A stretch of 64,000 nucleotides of DNA from Salinibacter grassmerensis. GTDB lineage: Bacteria; Bacteroidota; Rhodothermia; Rhodothermales; Salinibacteraceae. The stretch covers positions 1-64,000 of the forward strand of contig NZ_CAMTTF010000006.1 of NCBI RefSeq assembly GCF_947077765.1, written 5' to 3'. Under the pieces are notes generated by a model that ran no database searches, was not told where the DNA came from, and saw only the letters and a list, made by a program, of their open reading frames with translations. The number at the start of each line of letters is the position of its first letter. Position 1 is the stretch's first letter. Made by a program: the position numbers and the translations under genes. Shown here piece by piece: positions 45,671-52,918 of the stretch.

Positions 45671-46618
45671 TCAATCTGAGAACGACTCCGCACCCGGCAG
45701 GTCCAGAAGAAATTGGGTGTAGAGAACGCTCTTCTGCGTGAACTTCTCCCGCAACGCCTCCAGGTCCGGACTCGACGCGTCTTGCGTCCAGTCTGCCCAG
45801 ACTGGGTCCTCCGCGCACGTCTCCCAGTCGAGGGTTACCTCGACTGCGCTGAGTCCCGCAAACTCAGGCCCCATGGTCTTCGTCAAGAGGTTGGCCACGT
45901 GGACTGCACGCACGTCCCGATTCGCCTCTGTCACCTCGTCGTCGTGATGTTGCTTCGCGACCGTGGCCAGAGACTCCGGGAGATCCAACGTCTTCGCCGC
46001 CCACGCTCCCGCCTCAGCATGGTCGTAGCCGAAGGCCGCACGCTCGCGAACTCGGGGGCTGGCATTTCTATATTCCCGACCGGCTTGGCGTTGGTCGTAG
46101 AGGGCAGCCGCTGTCTCCGGGTAGTTGTAGATCAACACGAGCTTGCCCAGGTCGTGGATGAGCCCCTTGGTAAACCCCTCCCACCGCAGCAGCGTCTTCT
46201 GGTCCCGGTCCGGCTCGGTGTCTTCACCAGGCCGATCATGCAGCATCCTCTGCACGAGCGCCCCTGTCGCTTCGCTGTGGTAGATGAGACGGGTGAGGCA
46301 CGGAGCAGCAGGGCCCTTCAGGAGCGCATTCCACCGCCGCATGCTCAGCTCCACGATCAGTCCTGCCGCCGTTATCGGGCCGATCATCTGAACCCCCCGC
46401 TCCAGATTATCAATTGGCCGCCGGAGCCGGCCGTTGATGTGATTCAGGATCCGCCTCTCGAGACGGGGGTCTGCATTTATCGCTGCGGAAATGGCCTCCA
46501 GACCGACGCCCCCTGATTCATGGAGAGGCGCTAAGACTTCTGAAAGCCCCCGCGGAAGCAGGGGCACGTCCAGGTCAATTTGCTCCTCGGTGGCGCCGGG
46601 AGGGTCCGTGTTGTCCAT
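45671..46618 (-). CDS. HDOD-domain signalling protein
   Basis: 315 residues. 'LPLLPRGLSEVL'-like opening: 'VPLLPRGLSEVLAPLHES', then 'AISAAINADPRLERRILNHI' and 'IDNLERGVQMIGPITAAGLI', the HDOD hallmarks, followed by an HD-like core 'GFTKGLIHDLGKLVLIYNY' and 'FGYDHAEAGAWAAKTLDLP' with 'VAKQHHDDE'. It therefore keeps the His-Asp residues of an HD fold, although HDOD proteins are generally not phosphohydrolases. No attached GGDEF, receiver or kinase domain is present. The reverse-strand neighbour is an orphan sensor kinase, so the two might act together, but spacing (about 570 nt) argues against one transcript. Confidence 0.88.
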   Translation of the reverse strand: MDNTDPPGATEEQIDLDVPLLPRGLSEVLAPLHESGGVGLEAISAAINADPRLERRILNHINGRLRRPIDNLERGVQMIGPITAAGLIVELSMRRWNALLKGPAAPCLTRLIYHSEATGALVQRMLHDRPGEDTEPDRDQKTLLRWEGFTKGLIHDLGKLVLIYNYPETAAALYDQRQAGREYRNASPRVRERAAFGYDHAEAGAWAAKTLDLPESLATVAKQHHDDEVTEANRDVRAVHVANLLTKTMGPEFAGLSAVEVTLDWETCAEDPVWADWTQDASSPDLEALREKFTQKSVLYTQFLLDLPGAESFSD

Positions 46619-47646
46619 CAGCCAGGACGAAGCAGGTGACGATGAAGGTCGCCAAAAAGATACACGTCACTCGGAAAGGGGTTCAGCCCTCCAGGCTCGT
46701 TCCACGGGAAGGGGACCTACTGCCCATGGATACCTGGTCTTGCACGAGTATCGGATGCGAGCGTAGGCCCCCATGGTGCCCTTGTTTCCCAGATCCAGAT
46801 GCCCGTCACACAGCCGTAGGCCTGAGTGTAGTCTACAGGTCCCACGACCGCATGGGGCACTTACGACAGGGTCGTGCTCAGTCTGATAATTATCGTTTCA
46901 GGCATTCTCGAATGAACAGCTGGAGCATCGAGACCGTGGGGTTGTCGGTTTAGTGAGCAGGTGGCTCCTGACAGGGAGCCTCCCTCGAAGAGCCAACAGG
47001 TGCAGACCCCAGGGGGGGACCAAATACACTAACTTCCTTGGGATCGATTCGTGTGTGGTCCGCAGTCAAGACACTGGACCAGAGCTATGCGAGGACAGCC
47101 TGACTGTTATTTGGCGTCTGAGAACTGGTTCGAAAATACCGGAGGCGGAGGTCGTCGCGTCATAAAACCCCGTGGCCGCGGCAAAGCGAGTTTGTATACC
47201 AGAAGTGCGGGAGACCGGCGCTCGTGCTTCCACTTCACTGTGAGCCCGGTCAAGGTCCGTTCTTCCTCGTCCTTTTGTTAAGCAAGCGCGTAGGGTCGGG
47301 GGTTTCGTACTTCGGCATGTTTATTGCGCCGGGATAGGATCGACCGTCATAAAGCCTTCCCCGCCGTCCCCGCACGCTGAGATCGACACCCCCACAGACT
47401 CCATCCCTTTAAGCTGAGAATGCTTTTATGGACCCGATCGCGTCGACTTGACTGTTCCAGGACATCGGTGGCCGAGAGTCACCTAGACCATTCTCTTTTC
47501 GTTTACCTCGTGACCAGATGCATAAGGAGACTCAACAGATGAAAGAATGAAATTAGCACTCGACAGTGTACTGTTGGTCCATTTCGTCTTCCTCAGTAAC
47601 GATTCTCCTTCAGGGTCACTTTTTCCCGAAATATTTGCCACGTGTA
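46619..47646. other. Long non-coding stretch before the actin-like gene (about 1 kb)
   Basis: No gene found. I looked for a ParR-type gene or a repeated parC-like site upstream of the actin and saw neither; the only open frames are short and without motifs. In particular, no frame just before 47647 encodes the missing D-x-G motif of the actin. Confidence 0.5.
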
Positions 47647-48666
47647 ATGTTTAAAACCAAAGAGTTTCCAAGCGTATTCGAGGCCAGCACTGCTGAACTC
47701 GTCGACGTATCGAACAACCTGCTCACTGGGTTGAAGATTAACCACAACGGGAGCAGCTATGTCGTCGGCGAACTTGCCCTGCTTGAAGGAAATACCCCGC
47801 ACAAGGGCATCAACAACGCTCCGTCCGATCTGGACTATCGCCTGTTGCTACGGGCCGCTCTGGCGGTAGCTAAGTCCGGGATTGAAGGTCCGATGTGCAT
47901 CACCACGGGATTCCCGTCTTCCACCTACGGGGCCAATCGGGATGCGGCGAAGGACCTGGTGGAAGGAGCGCACACTATTGACATTGACGGGCGCACTTTT
48001 GGGAAAAGCCCGGATGTTAGCATCGAGGTTGAAGTTGACCAGGTCGAGGTCATTCCCGAAATTGAAGGGTTTATTTCCGGAGTACGGCGGGGGAAGCTAA
48101 ACGAGCGCGATCCGTTCTTTGCCGTCGGGCTCGGGTACGGCACCATGGAGGCTGCCCTCAGCCTTCCCTCTGGCATCGTACAGAGAACCACCACATCCGC
48201 CAGTGGCCTTCAGTACGCCACAAAGCTCATGTCTGATCGTCTTCAGCAGGAGCATTACCTGGACATGCTTACGGACCATCAGCTTGACATGGCGATGCGC
48301 GAGGGCACGATCGTGATCGGTCGAAGGAAGATGGACCTTACCGATCTGCGTCAAGATGTGCTGTCGACCTACTACGAGGACGTTGTTTCCCCGACACTCA
48401 AGCGAGCGTTCGACGACAGTGACTTCGGTCGCGCAGAAAAGATGTACGTCGGTGGGGGCGGGGCGCTGTTCGACGAGCTTGTCGACGACTTCACCGATGA
48501 GTTCGGGGACATTTTGTCCTTGAAGATCGTCCCTGACCCCGCTTCGTTTATCAGTCAGGGGTATGCGCTACACGCCGCGGATGTCGCCCGCCGGGATCGA
48601 GCCGTGGGGCTCGATATCGGCAACGCCAACACGGTAATCAACCTCTTCGAGGAAGAGAGCGTGTGA
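47647..48666 (+). CDS. Actin-like (ParM-type) ATPase with the order of motifs of a circular permutant
   Basis: 339 residues. It begins at what is normally the third strand of the actin fold: 'FPSVFEAS', 'NGSSYVVGELALLEGN', then 'CITTGFPSSTYGANRD' and 'VEVIPEIEGFI' as in ParM/Alp proteins. Phosphate-2 is 'FFAVGLGYGTMEAAL' (residues 157-171) with Gly161 in place of the usual Asp. The adenosine motif is 'MYVGGGGALFDELV' (267-280), followed by 'PASFISQGYALHA'. The phosphate-1 motif, normally residues ~5-15, appears only at the very end: 'RAVGLDIGNANTVIN' (318-332), stop at 339. Role inferred: plasmid segregation filament. No ParR partner is visible nearby. A bactofilin gene follows. Confidence 0.85.
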   Translation: MFKTKEFPSVFEASTAELVDVSNNLLTGLKINHNGSSYVVGELALLEGNTPHKGINNAPSDLDYRLLLRAALAVAKSGIEGPMCITTGFPSSTYGANRDAAKDLVEGAHTIDIDGRTFGKSPDVSIEVEVDQVEVIPEIEGFISGVRRGKLNERDPFFAVGLGYGTMEAALSLPSGIVQRTTTSASGLQYATKLMSDRLQQEHYLDMLTDHQLDMAMREGTIVIGRRKMDLTDLRQDVLSTYYEDVVSPTLKRAFDDSDFGRAEKMYVGGGGALFDELVDDFTDEFGDILSLKIVPDPASFISQGYALHAADVARRDRAVGLDIGNANTVINLFEEESV

Positions 48667-48685
48667 GCGACTCAGCTTTGCACTG

Positions 48686-48721
48686 AGGGGCCTGCTGCAC
48701 TGGAATGATGTGCCCCTTTTT
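48686..48721 (+). terminator. Rho-independent terminator after the actin-like gene
   Basis: AGGGGC (48686-48691) pairs with GCCCCT (48712-48717), followed by TTTTT. It separates the actin-like gene from the bactofilin gene, so the two are probably transcribed separately. Confidence 0.65.
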
Positions 48722-48846
48722 GTGTGGTACGATGCGATGCCACGAGCGACACTCATAGGAGGACACTCGTTGGAGGAAAGTCTCCGCTCAATCCCGACGT
48801 AACTCTCTTCAGTGGCCCAGGCCCTTTCACGTTCCGTGCTTTCTTC

Positions 48847-49548
48847 ATGCTCCCCTTTGGCAACTGGTCTTCATCGAGTAGAGAGCACCCCCTATCCGTC
48901 CCGGATGCCTTTTCCGGTTCAGTCTTGCACCGGGACTGCACCGCTGAAGGGACCTTTAGCCTCGAACATTCCGATCTCCTCGTGAAGGGACGTCTGTGCG
49001 GGCCCATTACGACCGAGGGATGCGTGTACATAGCTGAAGGAGGATCCACTTTGGGCCCAGTTTACGCATCGAGGGTGCTTGTAGAAGAGGGCGGGAAGGC
49101 AACGGGAATCATTCGTGCCTCGAAGGTACAGATCGGAGGCGTTCTGAATGCGGTTGTCCTTGGGTTCAATCGTGTCTCAATCCTGAAAAGTGCGCACGTG
49201 CGCGGCGCCATTCTCACTGCTAGCGAAGCGACATTTAAGGTCGCACTCGGGGCTCACTTTACGGGAACAGTGAGGGATGTGGGCCAGCCCCTTTTGAGGC
49301 CCATCTTGCCCGGGCGGGGCCACGGGACCCTCAGCGACTCGGTACCGACCCTAGCCCATCCTACAGATGCCTCCGGCGCGTCTCAAGGGCAGGAGGGAAC
49401 ACTGCCGATCAAGCGGCCCGAGGAGGAGCAGACGACGGTATCTGTGACGAAGGAGCCTTCAGGCGACAGTCTTCCCCTTCCCTCACGGCCTACTGAGGGA
49501 CTGGAAAGCGATTCAGAGGCGGCGGAGGATTTCGGAGTCGACTGGTAA
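48847..49548 (+). CDS. Bactofilin (polymer-forming cytoskeletal protein)
   Basis: 233 residues. The central ~110 residues are the right-handed beta-helix of bactofilins (DUF583) with regular short rungs: 'CTAEGTFSLEHSDLLVKGRL', 'GPITTEGCVYIAEGGS', 'GPVYASRVLVEEGGKATGI', 'RASKVQIGGVLNAVV', 'AHVRGAILTASEATFKV' and 'GAHFTGTV'. A short N-terminus precedes it, and an acidic, disordered C-terminal tail of about 75 residues ('SDSEAAEDFGVDW') follows. Bactofilins form nucleotide-free filaments used to place other machinery, including ParAB complexes in Myxococcus. ATG 48847 is chosen because the open frame upstream has no family resemblance. Its position beside an actin-like gene suggests cooperation (inference). 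Confidence 0.9.
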   Translation: MLPFGNWSSSSREHPLSVPDAFSGSVLHRDCTAEGTFSLEHSDLLVKGRLCGPITTEGCVYIAEGGSTLGPVYASRVLVEEGGKATGIIRASKVQIGGVLNAVVLGFNRVSILKSAHVRGAILTASEATFKVALGAHFTGTVRDVGQPLLRPILPGRGHGTLSDSVPTLAHPTDASGASQGQEGTLPIKRPEEEQTTVSVTKEPSGDSLPLPSRPTEGLESDSEAAEDFGVDW

Positions 49549-50020
49549 CGGCAGCCCTGCAGGCGTGCAGAGCAGATGGGCCTGCAGTCCCAACCTCAAA
49601 CCCACCCCGTCTGTCGCCTCAATCTCGATCCGCGCGGCTTGGGCAATCGGTTCCAGCTTGGTTCTCCACGGATCCTCTATCGAGTGGCCTCGCCCGATGG
49701 CCGATCCCGAAGACGATGCCGATGTGGCCCCCGACGGGAACGGTGAAGATGCTCTCGGAAGATGTTCTCGCAGCGTCCCTCGGCGTTACATCCACCGAAA
49801 ACGCGATCGCCATAGGTGCATTCGGCCAGGCTGCGACCGCTGGCGGGATGCCTGGCGTCGGGGCCTGTTCTGAGAAGGACCGTATCAAGAAAAGACTCTT
49901 CGTCTCGACCCTAAGCCAGCACTTTTCGGGCGTTAAAGTCCGTGGTTCCGTTGGGCGTCCGGCGTTCTCTTATCAGAGTTCACCCCGGGGAACGCCCCCC
50001 CCGGTCCAGCTCTGTCCCAA
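49549..50020. other. Intergenic, possible gene scrap on the reverse strand
   Basis: A reverse-strand frame at 49619-49888 contains 'ESIFTVPVGGHIGIVFGIG' and has some coding flavour, but neither a clear start nor a family. Nothing else seen. Confidence 0.35.
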
Positions 50021-50590
50021 TCAGTCCGATGCGTCTGGCTGGACACTGAAGCTCTCTTCCACGCGTGCGGCGGCCCCGTTCTTCCCCACCACCCTCAGCG
50101 CAACCTCGTAATTGCCCGTTGCCGAGAAGGTCACCGAAAACGTCTCGCCGGTGCCCTGTGCAGACTCAGGCCCGCTGATTGTCCAGTCGTATTCGGCGGG
50201 CTGTCCCTCTGAGCCCCTTGCATCGAAGGTCACGGAAGTGCCTGCCCGCGCCTTGCTGCCGGAGCTGATGGTCAGGCGGGGCCGCGGCGCGATGCATACA
50301 GGCTTGCTCAGCACAGTGTCGACCGTCCCTTCCGTTCCGCTCCCGTCGTCGACATAGGCCGTTACGTTGTAGTTACCGTAGCTTGGGAAGGTGGCCTCGA
50401 TGCGGGTCTCGTCCTTGAGGGTCGGATTCTGCGCCTCGTCGGAGAGCTCGTACTCCAGGATGGTGCCGCCAGAGACGGAAATGATGACCGTTCCCCCGGG
50501 CTCCGTCGACCCGCCGATGTGCAGGGTTGGGCGCCTGGGTCCAGGGGTATCGTCTGAAGAGGCTCCGGGACCGGCGGTTGGGGGGGACAT
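50021..50590 (-). CDS. PKD-domain protein, 189 aa, no signal peptide
   Basis: The C-terminal ~90 residues form a PKD (polycystic-kidney-like, Ig-fold) domain: 'GTSVTFDARGSEGQPAEYDW', then 'SVTFSATGNYEVALRVVGKN'. The preceding ~90 residues look like a second Ig-like unit ('GGTVIISVSGGTILEYEL', 'ATFPSYGNYNVTAYVDD'). PKD domains are usually surface adhesins or enzyme spacers, but no signal peptide or lipobox is found after the Met at 50590. The reading frame continues upstream without a better candidate. It may be a truncated surface protein or have an unusual export route. Confidence 0.65.
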   Translation of the reverse strand: MSPPTAGPGASSDDTPGPRRPTLHIGGSTEPGGTVIISVSGGTILEYELSDEAQNPTLKDETRIEATFPSYGNYNVTAYVDDGSGTEGTVDTVLSKPVCIAPRPRLTISSGSKARAGTSVTFDARGSEGQPAEYDWTISGPESAQGTGETFSVTFSATGNYEVALRVVGKNGAAARVEESFSVQPDASD

Positions 50591-50753
50591 TGTCGACAGA
50601 AAGGCTATTCGGGGATGGGGATGCAACCTGCAAGAGCGGCTCGTCCTGTGGGGGGCGAACTCAGTCCGAGGACCCGGTTCCCTCGTCAGAACGATCAGCT
50701 CCGGTAGAGGCCCGCCCATCGGGTTCGCTCTAGGTTTATTAGGGCACGGGGCC

Positions 50754-51689
50754 TCAGTAAGCACTATCCTGTGGGTCTGTGCTGTGCAAGTCCAGTATGT
50801 CCAGCGCGTCATCGATCCGGCCGATGGTGTAGTCCGGTTGTTCTGCTGTCTCCGCCGGCGCTTCTTGTCCCCAGAGGTCACCTGGGCAGTACACCGTCGT
50901 ACAGCCGGCGGCATTCGCCGGCCGGATGTCCCGCTTGAGGGAGTCGCCAATCACGACAATCCTGGCCGTCTGCAAGTCCGGCACTTCAACAATCTTACCA
51001 ATAGACCGGCACACTCCCCGAAAGGTAGTAGGGGTCTTTTCTCGGAGTACGATGTCGTCGAAGTACTGTCCTTCTCCAACCTCATGGGCTTCAAACGCGA
51101 CCTCCAGGCGGTCGGGCCCTCCCTCCGAGAAGAGCACAGACGCGCGGCGGTCAGGCCGAGCGCCCCGCCACGCCCCAACTCTCCTGAGAAGAGAATCGGC
51201 CCCGTCCAGAAGCGGAGGCGCTTCGCGCAGGGCAGCCCGGAAAGCTTCGGCCGCCGTTCGTGCCCGAGCTTCGTCGCATCCTGGAGGCCGGCGGCCGGCC
51301 TGAACCTGCTCGGAGGCCCAACGAAGGCGGTCCGTCTGCACATCGGCCTCGGGTCCGCCTCGACGGCCAGACATATAAAATGCCGCTGCCCGGGCCAGTC
51401 GCTCCAGGTCTGGACCCTCGCCGCCTGCGGAAGGGAGATGCTGGCTCAGGCGGTAGAGAACGTCGGTCCTTTCGGCGCTCCTCTCCGAGTCCGAAGACGC
51501 CCCAATCGGCTGTTCGGGGTCGGAGTGCTCATTATCGGAGTGCTCATTATCGGATGGATCCTGGACAGGCACATCTATCCCACTGCGCAGGACCTCAATC
51601 ATCGCCTCCCGTGCGCGTCTAAAGGTCGTATTGGTGTTCCAGAGGGTGTTGTCGGCGTCTAGGACCACTGCATGAGGGGAGATCGGCAT
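50754..51689 (-). CDS. HAD-superfamily hydrolase with a repeat-containing acidic insert
   Basis: 311-residue HAD hydrolase. Motif I 'AVVLDADNTLWNT' gives the nucleophile Asp11 and the acid Asp13; motif IV is 'VVIGDSLKRDIRPANAAGC'; motif II/III region 'ASVLFSEGGPDRLEVAF'. Between the first motif and the helical cap is an unusual acidic insertion containing a duplicated 'SDNEH' from a 15-bp perfect tandem repeat (51521-51550). Such enzymes remove phosphate from small molecules; no substrate can be deduced. It is read in the same direction as the PKD protein, which follows after 163 nt. Confidence 0.85.
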   Translation of the reverse strand: MPISPHAVVLDADNTLWNTNTTFRRAREAMIEVLRSGIDVPVQDPSDNEHSDNEHSDPEQPIGASSDSERSAERTDVLYRLSQHLPSAGGEGPDLERLARAAAFYMSGRRGGPEADVQTDRLRWASEQVQAGRRPPGCDEARARTAAEAFRAALREAPPLLDGADSLLRRVGAWRGARPDRRASVLFSEGGPDRLEVAFEAHEVGEGQYFDDIVLREKTPTTFRGVCRSIGKIVEVPDLQTARIVVIGDSLKRDIRPANAAGCTTVYCPGDLWGQEAPAETAEQPDYTIGRIDDALDILDLHSTDPQDSAY

Positions 51690-51878
51690 CAGAAGGCTCG
51701 GCTGAAGGGGTTAAAATGGGCAATTCTGCACTGGCCGGACCTGTGGCCCAGACGCCCCTCTCGGAGTCGCCGGCGCACCAGTGAGAGGAACGCACAATGG
51801 AAAACGACAAAGGAGCTTCCCTCGGCCTCCCACTACGAATCTTATGGGGACACGTGTGAGCGTATCTACGTGTGGGAA

Positions 51879-52862
51879 CTAGCGGCGCAGAGGCAGAACA
51901 TCACCGATCTCTACGCCCGGTGGTAGGTCCGGTGGACGGATGAAGGTGTTGCCACTGGCCTCCGCGTAGCTGCCAAACACCCCAGTTCCATTCTCGATCT
52001 CCTCCTCGATGTTTGGGATCTCCCCCGGGGCCAGGCTCCTCTGCTGGGCGGACTGGGTTCGGAGGAAATCGTAGAGGTTGTTGTCCACCACGCTTGCGCG
52101 GACCTGGTTCGGCCCGTAGAAGGCCACGGCAAGCCAGGGCAGGGTGATGCTGACGGTGCCGTCGTCGTTGCGGGTAAAGTTTGCCTCGTTAAGAAGGCCC
52201 GACGAGTTCACGCGAGAAGACGCGAGGGTGTCACTATCCGCGTCGTATCTTTCGAGGTAGAAAGGAGTGAGCAGGCGCCCGGCAATGCTGTCCGGTGGGC
52301 TGGGCGGGATCGACTGAAAGTCAAGTAGAGACCGGGACGTGAGTACGTACACGTTCTGCCGCTCTAGGGTGGACGGCTCAGGCCGGATCGTGAGCTCGAA
52401 CTGTGGGGGATCGGAGCCTTCCTCGTCCGGGTACGTGGTTGTGTCATTTTCAGTCCGCACGGCTTCGACGGGCGCCGGCACGGTGGTTGTCGCCGTGACG
52501 ACGGTGCCCTCTGGCGTGTTGACGCGCAATCGGTAGGAGGTGCGGGGCTCGACGGTGGCTGGGGCCTCAGGGGCATACACCCCGACACTGTCCGTCTCCA
52601 CGTACGGAATGGATTCCGCGACGCCTTTCTCGTCGTTTAGCCGCTGCACCCGCACTTCCGCGCCCTGAACGGCCGTCTGTTTCGGGGTGTACTCCGCGTC
52701 CGCCCTTGCGGTACGCGTGACCCGGACAGAATCCAGTTCAGCCCCGGCCTTCAGATAGGCCTCGACGACGACCTGAGACTCTGTCTCCAGGGCATTCGTA
52801 TCGCAGCCAACTAGGAAGGAAGAAGCAAGGCCGACGGCAGCAAGAAGCAGAAGGCGTCGCAT
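51879..52862 (-). CDS. DUF4249 outer-membrane lipoprotein
   Basis: 327 residues. Signal peptide 'LLLLAAVGLASSFLVGC' with lipobox Cys20, then the DUF4249 Ig-like start ('SQVVVEAYLKAGAELDSVRV'), 'GAEVRVQRLNDEKG', 'TSYRLRVNTPEGTVVTATTT', and the C-terminal 'PWLAVAFYGPNQVRASVVDN' with 'EASGNTFIRPPDL'. These lipoproteins come with TonB-dependent receptors in Bacteroidota and Rhodothermota. Here the receptor gene lies just upstream in the same direction (56-nt gap), so the pair is probably co-transcribed. Start 52862 ('MRRLLLLAA') is preferred over an ATG 14 codons earlier. Function likely ligand capture; substrate unknown. Confidence 0.9.
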   Translation of the reverse strand: MRRLLLLAAVGLASSFLVGCDTNALETESQVVVEAYLKAGAELDSVRVTRTARADAEYTPKQTAVQGAEVRVQRLNDEKGVAESIPYVETDSVGVYAPEAPATVEPRTSYRLRVNTPEGTVVTATTTVPAPVEAVRTENDTTTYPDEEGSDPPQFELTIRPEPSTLERQNVYVLTSRSLLDFQSIPPSPPDSIAGRLLTPFYLERYDADSDTLASSRVNSSGLLNEANFTRNDDGTVSITLPWLAVAFYGPNQVRASVVDNNLYDFLRTQSAQQRSLAPGEIPNIEEEIENGTGVFGSYAEASGNTFIRPPDLPPGVEIGDVLPLRR

Positions 52863-52918
52863 GCGGAAGGGCGGAAGGTGGAACATTTGGGGCGCGTGGG
52901 TCAACGGCGGCGCTCAGT

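Noticed and set aside
49619-49888. Reverse-strand 89-codon frame
   Set aside because: Suggestive hydrophobic segment only; neither start nor family could be supported.
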